This document shows, in pieces, positions 1 to 6,178 of a stretch of 6,178 nucleotides of DNA; the stretch's first letter is position 1, and the number at the start of each line of letters is the position of its first letter. The notes beneath the pieces were generated by a model that searched no databases, was not told the DNA's origin, and saw only the letters and a program-made list of their open reading frames with translations. The position numbers and the translations under genes were made by a program. This DNA is from an uncultured Eubacteriales bacterium (lineage in GTDB: Bacteria; Bacillota; Clostridia; Oscillospirales; Acutalibacteraceae): contig CAKSQT010000084.1 in assembly GCA_934486755.1 (NCBI GenBank), positions 1-6,178 of the forward strand. Direction: 5' to 3'.

Positions 1-473
1 CCGCTACCGTTATGAATCACCTTTTGCGTAATGTAGTGTACGGCGCACACGGCACAGGTACCGCCGCCGCAGGTTATATACCCAATATGAAAATCTACGC
101 AAAAACAGGTACGTCAAACGACCAAAACGACCTTTGGTTTGTCGGCGGCACGCCGTATTATGTGGCGTCCTGCTGGTGCGGATACGATACGCAGCAGCCG
201 ATACCGTCTTCTAAGAGCGGAATTGCGCTTAAAATGTGGGGAAACGTTATGTCAGGCATACATTCGGGTCTTGCCGAAAATGAATTTGCCGACAGCAGTT
301 ACGCCGTAAGCAGATATTACTGCAACGAAACGGGCAAACTCGCAACCACCGCCTGTCCCTCTAAGAGCGTCGGTTGGTATCGAAAGAGCAATATACCGAG
401 CGAATGTACCGCACACGCAGGCGAAGTCCTGACAGCCCCGAACGAGCAGCCAGCTGCACCGCCTGCACAATAA
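1..473 (+). CDS. Class A penicillin-binding protein, C-terminal part (5' end outside window)
   Basis: This is the 3' end of a peptidoglycan synthase gene; its start lies upstream of the window. The first full codon is at 3, and the frame is open through the left edge, so the ATG at 12 is internal. The product would cross-link peptide stems at the outer face of the membrane. The KTGTS box (102-116) is the third active-site motif of penicillin-binding transpeptidases. It is followed by NDLWFVGGTPYYVAS, the strand region typical of these enzymes; the catalytic SxxK and SxN motifs lie upstream and are not visible. After the domain comes a tail with the pattern YYCNETGKLATTAC...PSEC..H, seen at the end of many Firmicutes class A PBPs, then a Pro/Ala-rich end. 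That tail, and the 'IHSGL' segment before it, favour class A (PBP1A/PonA-like) over class B. Confidence is high for PBP and moderate for class A. The exact paralogue is not assignable. Confidence 0.93.
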   Translation, partial: ATVMNHLLRNVVYGAHGTGTAAAGYIPNMKIYAKTGTSNDQNDLWFVGGTPYYVASCWCGYDTQQPIPSSKSGIALKMWGNVMSGIHSGLAENEFADSSYAVSRYYCNETGKLATTACPSKSVGWYRKSNIPSECTAHAGEVLTAPNEQPAAPPAQ

Positions 474-489
474 AAATACAGAACTACTA

Positions 490-516
490 AAAAGCACGGA
501 TAATTTCCGTGCTTTT
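490..516 (+). terminator. Rho-independent terminator after the PBP gene
   Basis: An 11-bp perfect inverted repeat (490-500 pairs with 506-516) encloses a 5-nt loop. The core is GCACGGA/TCCGTGC, flanked by A residues on the left and TTTT on the right. It starts 17 nt after the PBP stop codon, the expected place for a terminator. The T-run is only four long and pairs with the upstream A-run, so termination may be less than complete. The same fold could in principle work from the other strand, but no gene there needs it. Confidence 0.85.
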
Positions 517-547
517 AATATAATAGTTCATTGTAAATATAAATTTG

Positions 548-576
548 TTGAACAAATTAGCAAATAATGGTATAAT
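548..576 (+). promoter_or_regulatory. Sigma-A type promoter with extended -10
   Basis: The -35 box is TTGAAC (548-553), the spacer is 17 nt, and the -10 box is a perfect TATAAT (571-576). A TG at 568-569 gives an extended -10 element (TGGTATAAT). Transcription would start near 583, leaving a leader of roughly 80 nt before the ATG at 666. The promoter lies downstream of the terminator at 490-516, so it should drive the large gene independently of the PBP. No operator-like palindrome overlapping it was recognised. Confidence 0.8.
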
Positions 577-595
577 AAAGCTGTAAATGTGGCGC

Positions 596-616
596 GGCAG
601 GTTTTGTATCCCTGCC
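596..616 (+). other. Small hairpin in the 5' leader of the large gene
   Basis: GGCAGG (596-601) and CCTGCC (611-616) form a 6-bp GC-rich stem with a 9-nt loop, near the predicted 5' end of the transcript. It has no T-run after it and does not cover the Shine-Dalgarno at 650-655, so it is neither a terminator nor an obvious translation block. A 5'-end stabilising role is possible. No known riboswitch class was recognised in the leader. Confidence 0.4.
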
Positions 617-649
617 AAAATTCAATTAAAAAGAGGCGAAAAAAATAAA

Positions 650-655
650 GGGAGG
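650..655 (+). promoter_or_regulatory. Strong Shine-Dalgarno (GGGAGG) of the large gene
   Basis: GGGAGG lies 10 nt before the ATG at 666. It fixes that start, because the codons that follow at once encode a typical signal peptide. The next in-frame ATGs (codons 18 and 20) fall inside the signal peptide's hydrophobic end and would destroy it. Confidence 0.88.
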
Positions 656-665
656 ATATTAATTT

Positions 666-3600
666 ATGAGGAGAATTATCGCAATTATACTGTGCGCGGC
701 GGTGGTCGTCGGCGTAATGCCTATGGTTTCGGCACAGGATACAGGGGAAAATGTTACACAACCCGTAATAAGTGAGGACAACAATTACACCGCAAGCGAG
801 CCGTATATAGTAGGCGAGCTTACGGAAAAACGTACAGAAAACGAAAAGCAGTTTTTAATGAGCGACCGCACCGTTATGGCGGCGGTTTACGATACGTCGG
901 TGCATTATCAAAAGGACGGGAAATGGGATAATATAGATAACAGCCTGTCTGAAAAGACTGACCCCGATGACAGCGAAAAGGTTTTAGAAAACAATAAAAA
1001 CGCTTTTAAGATAAAGTTTGCGAAAAAATCAAATAAAAATAAGCTGGTGTCCGTTAAAAAAGACGGATTTAAAATAAAATGGGCGCTTGACGGGGCAAAG
1101 AAATCAAGCGCCGAAGTCATAGCGAATAATCAGGCTGATAATACGGGCAATCTGTCCGCACTTAAAAACATCAGCAGTACGGTAGTTTATAAAAACATTC
1201 TTTCCAACGTTGATTTGTGTTATATTACTGAGGGTAATGAACTTAAAGAGAATATTATTCTTAACAGCAAAAACACACCGCAGAGCTTTACTTTTGTTTA
1301 TGACTGTAAGGATCTGTCCGCGCGTCTTAACAACGACGGGCAGGTTGAAATATATGAAAAAAACAACACGGATAAAACCGTGTTTTACTTAGATGCGCCG
1401 CTTATGCTCGATAAGGAATATGCCTGTTCTGAAAATATTGAGCTTAGTGTTGAAAATACATCAAAAGGCTTTAAGCTAACGGTAACGCCCGATAAGGAAT
1501 GGCTTGCCGCGCCAGAGCGCGTCTACCCGATAACAATAGACCCGACTCTTGCCATAACAAAACCGCAGTCGGAAATTGAAAGCAACTACTTTGTAACAAA
1601 TAATCATAATACGGGCGTAGCTTTTCTGTATGTAGGCAATCAGGGGCAGTATAGCCTGAACGGCGTAACCCAAACGGGAATGGGCAAGGTTTACAGCGCG
1701 GTAAGAATATCAAACACCACCCTGCAAAACGTGTTTAACGGAATGGGCGCGGGCGCGGAAATAATCAACGCAAAAATGGCACTAATATCCGCAAGCGCTC
1801 AGGAACCTAAGGTTGCCGCATATAAAATAACGGGGGATTGGTCCGCCGGTAACGGAATACATTCCGCACCGCCCGCCCACGATTCGGTAATTCTGGATTA
1901 TAATTCTCCCGATACGGGTGTTGACCCGATATATTGGGACATTACAAAAGCCGCCAGAGGGTGGCAACAGAACATTTCGTCTAATAAGGGTATTTTGCTT
2001 AAAAGCACAAGCGAAGAAACAACTAAAATAGTAAAATACTTTTCGTCCTACGCCAACAGGAATATTGTGGCTTACCAGCAGGAATTGGTAAAACCCGCAT
2101 TCGTAGTTACATACCGCAATGTTGTCGGTTTGGAGGATTATTGGAGTTATACCGCCTTTTCGGGGGATAAAACGGCGGGATATATTAATAATTATAACGG
2201 AAATCTGGTCTTTTCCGCCTTTGATACCGCCTTTAATTCTGAAATTAACGGATTTACTGTATCGCACATATATAATAGTTGCAATACGACAGCCGACTAT
2301 GGCTCAAAAACCGCTGTTAAATACGGCAACGGTTGGAGTATCAATATGATACAAAGGCTGCAACCTGTCTCGATAGACGGTAACGAGAGCGTTAAGTATG
2401 CATATACCGACGGTGACGGTACAAGACATTATTTGGTACAGACCGAGAACGGCAGTATTGTTGACGAGGACGGTTTGGGATATACATATTCCGATATTAG
2501 CGAGGGTGAATTAACCCGAAAATTAACGGATAAGGACGGCAATGTATTTAAGTTTGATCAGTGGGGATATTTGCGTATAATTATTGATACAAACCAGAAT
2601 ACAATTTCCCTGAATTACGCTCCCATAGCGTATGTTGATAATTTTATTTCTTCAATTACTACATCAAGCGGCGGAAATTTTACCTTTAATTATGACGCCA
2701 ACCACAGATTGATAAATATTGTTGATAATGCAGGCAGAACGCAAAGCTATGAATACACAGGCGATAACCTTACCAAAATAATATATCCTGACGGTTCTGT
2801 TCAACAATTCGGTTACTCTGAAAACGGAAAGATGACGGAAGTTATAAATGCTGACGGTTCCCGTTTTTCTCTTGCTTATGACGCGCAGTTAAGAGTAGTT
2901 TCAATTAACGAATACGGTGCGGACAATATCGCGGGCATTGCCAAGAGCTTTGAATACGATATAAACCAAAGCGTTGTTACGGATAACAAAAATCGTTCTA
3001 TGACATATCAGTTTGATACGTTTGGACGGACTACGTGTATTTATGATAACTTAAACAATTCGTATTCACAGAATTATACTCCGACTTCAAATTCAAGAAA
3101 CGGGATATTTTCTAACAATAAGATAAGCGTTTCATCAAACAATATTAAGTATATTGATAATCTTATTTCAAACGGCAGTTTTTCGGACGGACTTACATAT
3201 TGGAATCAAATTCACACAAACTCTGATATTTCGATTACCGACGAACAATCATATTTATCGTCAAAGAGCGTGAAAATAGTAAACAGCGATAAAAATATCG
3301 GTTGTATTTCACAATATCCCCAAAGCCGCTCTGGCAGGGATTATACATTCTCGTGTTATATAAAAACTGAGAATGTTGTTGCAAATGGTGATTTCGGAGC
3401 GGGACTTGAATTTTATACCAATTCTCCGTCAGGCTTGAAATGGCATTCATCAGAATTTTTGACAGGTACAACTGATTGTACGGTAAATAACGGTTTTACT
3501 AAAATTAGCGTTACCGTTAGCCTCGCTGAAAACGAAACGATAGATCGAGTGTCTGCGGGATTGTATAATGCGTCGGGTACTTGTTGGGTAAACAGCTTGC

Positions 3601-6178
3601 AGGTTGAAGAAGGCGATACGGCAAACACCTTAAATCTAATTGAAAATTCCGGTTTTGAGTGGAATTACGGCAATGCAAGCGTTCCACACGGATATTTGAC
3701 AAATTTTGGAAATTCATCGGGTAACGGCTGTGATAGCTCATATAAAAAATCAGGCTCATATAGCTGTAAGTTAATCGGAACACCTTACGAAACAAGGAGC
3801 ATACGCCGTTGGGTAAGCGTATCAGGTAAGGCGGGAGACGCGTTTTCCTTCGGCGGTTCGGGTATGGCAAATTCTGTTTCAACCGAATTTTCGAGACATT
3901 CAAATACACCGAATTACCGTATCTATTTGGCGGTCTATAACGGAAATGAAATAGTTGAGGGATATGCCGCGGATTTTAATGCATTTGTAAACGGTTGGCA
4001 GAATATTTCCAAAACGATTGTTACCAAACAAGACTATACCGCATTAGAATTATACTGCACTTACGATTTTAACTGTAATACAGCATACTTCGACGATATA
4101 TTTTTGTATCGTGATACCGCTCAAAGTTATACCTATGACAGTAACGGTAACGTTGTATCCGTGTCGGATAACGCAAGGCAGATGTCGGAATACCAATACA
4201 ATAATAATTCGCTTTCCAAAATACTCAGCCCTACGGGAATGTGTTATGAGTACTCTTATGACGAAAATAAAAATATTATAATTTCTAAAAACAATCTGGG
4301 GTTGCAGTATGACATAAAATATGACAGCTACGGTAACGCAGTTTCGTCTTCAATATATTCAACTAATTCTTCGGTGGCGCTTAAAGACGGTGAGTTATAT
4401 TATATCCGTAATAAACTGAGTGGAAAGTATATGGATGTTTCGGACGGTAACTGTATTCAAAAAACCTATAACGGTTCAAATTCGCAACGTTGGCAGCTTT
4501 TAAAAAATACAAACGGTTCATATTCTTTGCGTAATACTGCAAGTACTCAATCGGGTTATTTGGCGGTTTATAATTGCGAAAGTACTAACGGCACTAATGT
4601 CGACACATACATATTTCATAATAACAACGCTTTTATATTAAAAGCTGAGAGTTTGAAGATTGAGCTTGTTGATAAAGCCGCATATAAAATTAGCACAGCC
4701 GCAGGTGACTATTCCACATGTATTGAAGTTTCTGAGAACGACACATCTGAAAATGCAAATGTTGATCAATGGAACTTTTCAGGCACAGATGCACAGCAAT
4801 GGTATTTTGAAAGGGTTGCTGAAAACGGTAATGAAACTGAATTGCAGTTAGTTGATACTGTTCGACCCGACGAAATATACATCATAAAGAATAAACAAAG
4901 CGGTAAATTTTTAGATTATGCTGTTGACGGTGTAAATACTGATTGTATTCAGCAAAATCTTCGCGGAAATTCAAATACACAAAAATGGTATGTCTATGAC
5001 AACGGCGACGGTACTTACCGATTGCGTGCAATAGATTCGCAGGACAATACATATCTTTGCGTATATAATGCAGAGTCTTCAAGTGACACCGCGATAGGTG
5101 TTTACGGTGCTTATTTCGGCGATGATTTTGTTCAAACGGCGGAAAGTCTTAAAATTATGTCGGTAGGCGACTCGTGCTTTAAAGTTCTTACAAAGGCGAG
5201 CGGCTATAATTGCGGCGTTACGGTTAAAAACGCCTCTTCCGCTGTTGGCGAGAGCGTTCTGCAAAGTACATATACAGGCTCTGATTCGCAAAAGTGGCAA
5301 TTTTATAAAATAAACTGTCAACCACAGGATAATGGCATATATCAACTCAGGGCGCGTCACAGCGGTAGATTTGTAACTGTTTGGAATCAGGAAACTGCTG
5401 ACGGTACAAAACTCGATCAATATGTTCAGAGTTATTTTGACTGTCAGAAGTTTGTGCTGAAAAAATACGGAAACACAGAGTATTATACGCTTGCTCCAAT
5501 AAACGCTTTGGATAAATTGGTATCTGTCAGCTCCTCACTTACTGATTACGGTTGTGAATACGTTGAAATTAATTCAAATCAAATAACCGATTCTAAGCTG
5601 TTTAAGTTCATATATGATCCTCAAAAGGGCGCATATCAAATTACCTCAAAATTAAATCCAAATGAATGCATTGACGTTGCACATGCCAATCTAAATAATT
5701 CGGCAAATATAATAACGGCTGAGAATGGGAAAGCAGATAATAAATATTTTATTCTTGAAAAAGTATCCGAAACCATAACCTCCTCCGCAACGTATCAGGA
5801 TAACGGCAACTACATTCATACAACGACCGACAGTCGAGGAAAAACCACAACCTACGGCTATGATACCGCGCGCGGTTTGCAGACTTCGGTTACCGACGCA
5901 AAGGGTAATGTAACTAACTATGCGTATGATTCTCAAACCGATAGATTGCTGTCGGTCGCGTCGGGTAGCTCCGCCGTGAATTATACTTATAATTCGGTCG
6001 GCAGATTAAGCAAAATAACTTCGCCGAGCGGAACGCAGTATAATTTTGAATATGACCCGTTCGGTAAAACAAAGAAAATAAAGGTCGGCAGCCGCACCCT
6101 TACCGAGAATTTCTATGAGCAGTATAACGGTAACCTATCGTATTCCCTCTACGGTAACGGCGCAAAGGTGGGCTATAC
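666..6178 (+). CDS. Secreted DNRLRE/YD-repeat (Rhs-family) giant with two CBM-like and three ricin-type lectin modules (3' end outside window)
   Basis: I read this frame codon by codon: 1837 codons without a stop, continuing past the right edge (over 200 kDa). Residues 1-23 are a Sec signal peptide: MRR, a hydrophobic core, and a VSA|QD cleavage site. Residues about 56-94 carry the R..NEK.F.../VHY..DGKWDNIDNSL region that often begins such proteins, and YPITIDPT is at 287-294. A DNRLRE-type domain (about 300-485) includes WDITKAARGW (424-433). The Rhs shell lead-in follows: GLEDYWSY (488-495), GNGW (554-557) and YTDGDGTRHY (580-589). Then come YD repeats (619-805), two jelly-roll CBM-like modules (832-985 and 990-1149), YD repeats (1154-1235), three beta-trefoil lectin modules (1241-1700), and YD repeats again (1707-edge). 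YD/Rhs repeats generally build a hollow beta shell, often around a C-terminal effector; the lectin parts suggest glycan binding on a surface. No anchor or toxin is visible because the C-terminus is missing. Domain identities are from motif recognition, not profile searches. Confidence 0.93.
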   Translation, partial: MRRIIAIILCAAVVVGVMPMVSAQDTGENVTQPVISEDNNYTASEPYIVGELTEKRTENEKQFLMSDRTVMAAVYDTSVHYQKDGKWDNIDNSLSEKTDPDDSEKVLENNKNAFKIKFAKKSNKNKLVSVKKDGFKIKWALDGAKKSSAEVIANNQADNTGNLSALKNISSTVVYKNILSNVDLCYITEGNELKENIILNSKNTPQSFTFVYDCKDLSARLNNDGQVEIYEKNNTDKTVFYLDAPLMLDKEYACSENIELSVENTSKGFKLTVTPDKEWLAAPERVYPITIDPTLAITKPQSEIESNYFVTNNHNTGVAFLYVGNQGQYSLNGVTQTGMGKVYSAVRISNTTLQNVFNGMGAGAEIINAKMALISASAQEPKVAAYKITGDWSAGNGIHSAPPAHDSVILDYNSPDTGVDPIYWDITKAARGWQQNISSNKGILLKSTSEETTKIVKYFSSYANRNIVAYQQELVKPAFVVTYRNVVGLEDYWSYTAFSGDKTAGYINNYNGNLVFSAFDTAFNSEINGFTVSHIYNSCNTTADYGSKTAVKYGNGWSINMIQRLQPVSIDGNESVKYAYTDGDGTRHYLVQTENGSIVDEDGLGYTYSDISEGELTRKLTDKDGNVFKFDQWGYLRIIIDTNQNTISLNYAPIAYVDNFISSITTSSGGNFTFNYDANHRLINIVDNAGRTQSYEYTGDNLTKIIYPDGSVQQFGYSENGKMTEVINADGSRFSLAYDAQLRVVSINEYGADNIAGIAKSFEYDINQSVVTDNKNRSMTYQFDTFGRTTCIYDNLNNSYSQNYTPTSNSRNGIFSNNKISVSSNNIKYIDNLISNGSFSDGLTYWNQIHTNSDISITDEQSYLSSKSVKIVNSDKNIGCISQYPQSRSGRDYTFSCYIKTENVVANGDFGAGLEFYTNSPSGLKWHSSEFLTGTTDCTVNNGFTKISVTVSLAENETIDRVSAGLYNASGTCWVNSLQVEEGDTANTLNLIENSGFEWNYGNASVPHGYLTNFGNSSGNGCDSSYKKSGSYSCKLIGTPYETRSIRRWVSVSGKAGDAFSFGGSGMANSVSTEFSRHSNTPNYRIYLAVYNGNEIVEGYAADFNAFVNGWQNISKTIVTKQDYTALELYCTYDFNCNTAYFDDIFLYRDTAQSYTYDSNGNVVSVSDNARQMSEYQYNNNSLSKILSPTGMCYEYSYDENKNIIISKNNLGLQYDIKYDSYGNAVSSSIYSTNSSVALKDGELYYIRNKLSGKYMDVSDGNCIQKTYNGSNSQRWQLLKNTNGSYSLRNTASTQSGYLAVYNCESTNGTNVDTYIFHNNNAFILKAESLKIELVDKAAYKISTAAGDYSTCIEVSENDTSENANVDQWNFSGTDAQQWYFERVAENGNETELQLVDTVRPDEIYIIKNKQSGKFLDYAVDGVNTDCIQQNLRGNSNTQKWYVYDNGDGTYRLRAIDSQDNTYLCVYNAESSSDTAIGVYGAYFGDDFVQTAESLKIMSVGDSCFKVLTKASGYNCGVTVKNASSAVGESVLQSTYTGSDSQKWQFYKINCQPQDNGIYQLRARHSGRFVTVWNQETADGTKLDQYVQSYFDCQKFVLKKYGNTEYYTLAPINALDKLVSVSSSLTDYGCEYVEINSNQITDSKLFKFIYDPQKGAYQITSKLNPNECIDVAHANLNNSANIITAENGKADNKYFILEKVSETITSSATYQDNGNYIHTTTDSRGKTTTYGYDTARGLQTSVTDAKGNVTNYAYDSQTDRLLSVASGSSAVNYTYNSVGRLSKITSPSGTQYNFEYDPFGKTKKIKVGSRTLTENFYEQYNGNLSYSLYGNGAKVGY
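1563..2120 (+). other. DNRLRE-type domain segment within the large gene (residues about 300-485)
   Basis: This segment follows YPITIDPT, which commonly precedes DNRLRE domains. It has the expected order: an N-terminal strand with SNYFVTNN and an aromatic/Gly-rich stretch; a paired-strand region KVYSAVRIS...AEIINAKMALISA; a GDWSAGNGIHSAPP loop; the WDITKAARGW helix-strand signature; and an ending PAFVVTYRN. Such domains sit at the N-terminus of many large secreted Gram-positive proteins and are thought to be beta-sandwich adhesion or stalk modules. The literal DNRLRE string is not present, so the call rests on overall pattern and position. Confidence 0.72.
2520..3080 (+). repeat. YD-repeat run 1 (residues about 619-805)
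   Basis: Rhs-type repeats with the pattern [YF]x[YF]D..G.L..I.d..G. Their anchor residues fall at 630, 676, 697, 717, 738, 764 and 783. Most spacings are 19-21 residues; the wider gap of 26 reflects a short insertion around 748-760. A last partial unit (YSQNY, ending at 804) abuts the first inserted jelly-roll module. These repeats form the strands of the Rhs shell. Confidence 0.88.
3159..4112 (+). other. Two tandem carbohydrate-binding-type jelly-roll modules (residues 832-1149)
   Basis: Module 1 (832-985) opens with NLISNGSFSDGLTYW and closes with VNSLQVEEGD. Module 2 (990-1149) opens with NLIENSGFEW and closes with TAYFDDIFLY. The opening 'NLi.N.sFE...W' and closing 'fD.i.l' patterns bracket CBM4/9-like beta-sandwich modules found in many secreted Firmicutes proteins, including YD-repeat proteins. 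Internal strands such as SGRDYTFSCYIKT (module 1) fit this fold. Only four residues separate the modules. Module 1 has VNS where the usual closing aspartate would be, which may weaken calcium or structural binding. Ligands cannot be told from sequence. Confidence 0.72.
4125..4370 (+). repeat. YD-repeat run 2 (residues about 1154-1235)
   Basis: Four YD repeats have anchors at 1157 (YTYD), 1178 (YQYN), 1198 (YSYD) and 1219 (IKYD), spaced 21, 20 and 21 residues. The run sits between the jelly-roll pair and the lectin modules. The first trefoil begins near 1241, 22 residues after the last anchor, exactly where the next repeat would start. Confidence 0.88.
4386..5765 (+). repeat. Three tandem ricin-type beta-trefoil lectin modules (residues 1241-1700)
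   Basis: Three units of about 145 residues start with matching motifs: ELYYIRNKLSGKYMDV (from 1243), EIYIIKNKQSGKFLDY (from 1403) and GIYQLRARHSGRFVTV (from 1557). The QxW signature of the ricin/CBM13 fold is visible at 1274-1276 (QRW), 1377-1379 (QQW), 1439-1441 (QKW) and 1542-1544 (QKW). In unit 3 the matching sites are QKF (1594-1596) and NKY (1692-1694). Units 1 and 2 also share AESLKI in their central lobe. Each unit is long enough to be a full three-lobed trefoil. Ricin-type folds typically bind galactose- or mannose-type sugars in shallow pockets, but no specificity can be assigned. The number and order of the units are well supported; active binding by all lobes is not. Confidence 0.85.
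5772..6178 (+). repeat. YD-repeat run 3 (residues about 1703 to window edge)
   Basis: Shell repeats resume within about 10 residues of the last trefoil. Anchors are at 1710 (ATYQ), 1732 (YGYD), 1754 (YAYD), 1775 (YTYN) and 1796 (FEYD), spaced 22, 22, 21 and 21. The motifs are closer to consensus (for example TDAKGNVTNYAYD) than in run 1. The run continues past the edge, so the Rhs-associated core and the variable C-terminus lie downstream. Confidence 0.9.

Noticed and set aside
519..524. Second TATAAT just after the terminator
   Set aside because: The expected -35 position falls inside the terminator stem and shows no TTGACA-like sequence. The promoter at 548-576 is far better.
687..695. Lipobox-like LC at residues 9-10 of the large protein
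   Set aside because: The cysteine is too close to the N-terminus and inside the hydrophobic core. The VSA|QD site at 23-24 is a normal signal peptidase I site.
587..775. Short plus-strand frame starting in the leader and overlapping the large gene's start
   Set aside because: Its ATG at 587 lies only a few bases after the predicted transcription start and has no Shine-Dalgarno. The overlapping signal-peptide frame explains the region better, so a leader peptide is not supported.
1782..2267. 161-codon open frame on the minus strand
   Set aside because: It lies wholly opposite the well-supported DNRLRE/Rhs coding frame. Its translation has no recognisable domain, and no promoter or Shine-Dalgarno was seen for it.
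3517..3909. 130-codon minus-strand open frame opposite the jelly-roll modules
   Set aside because: It is antisense to continuous coding sequence, with a composition typical of an antisense shadow (many Arg, Leu, Tyr and Pro) and no motif.
5079..5420. 113-codon minus-strand open frame opposite the lectin modules
   Set aside because: The plus-strand frame there encodes clear trefoil motifs, so the minus-strand reading is a by-product.
3081..5771. Central block as an insertion sequence or transposon
   Set aside because: The reading frame stays open and in phase throughout, no transposase is encoded, and no terminal inverted or target-site repeats were seen. It is a set of protein modules, not a mobile element.
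1..6178. CRISPR array, tRNA or rRNA
   Set aside because: No regularly spaced identical DNA repeats and no tRNA- or rRNA-like sequence were seen. The repeats present are degenerate protein-level repeats.

Overview
The window looks like a chromosomal segment from a low-to-moderate GC Gram-positive anaerobe of the Clostridia, possibly a gut-type lineage. This rests on the clostridial style of the penicillin-binding protein tail, a near-consensus sigma-A promoter, a strong GGGAGG Shine-Dalgarno, and a secreted DNRLRE/YD-repeat protein of a kind common in Firmicutes. The genus cannot be named from the sequence.

Layout, all on the + strand: (1) positions 1-473 are the 3' end of a class A penicillin-binding protein gene, covering the end of the transpeptidase domain with its KTGTS box and a short Cys-containing, Pro/Ala-rich tail. 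(2) Positions 474-665 are intergenic. They hold a rho-independent terminator (490-516), a promoter with an extended -10 (548-576), a leader of about 80 nt with a small hairpin (596-616), and a Shine-Dalgarno (650-655). (3) From 666 to the right edge there is one uninterrupted reading frame, 1837 codons read without a stop, that continues beyond the window.

The large gene encodes a secreted mosaic protein. In order it has: a Sec signal peptide; a beta-rich N-terminal region and a DNRLRE-type domain; a lead-in to the Rhs/YD shell; a first run of YD repeats; two carbohydrate-binding-type jelly-roll modules; a second short YD run; three tandem ricin-type beta-trefoil modules; and a third YD run that continues off the window. 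The YD repeats have a period of about 21 residues. The two inserted cassettes sit at repeat boundaries, so the shell appears to be interrupted cleanly rather than damaged. The inserted part is AT-richer and contains nearly all the protein's cysteines.

The likely overall job is a cell-surface or released glycan-binding giant of the Rhs/WapA-like class, which often carries a variable C-terminal effector. The C-terminus, and any toxin or immunity gene, lie outside the window, so a toxin role is only a hypothesis. The upstream PBP makes peptidoglycan. It has its own terminator and the large gene has its own promoter, so the two are probably separate transcription units.
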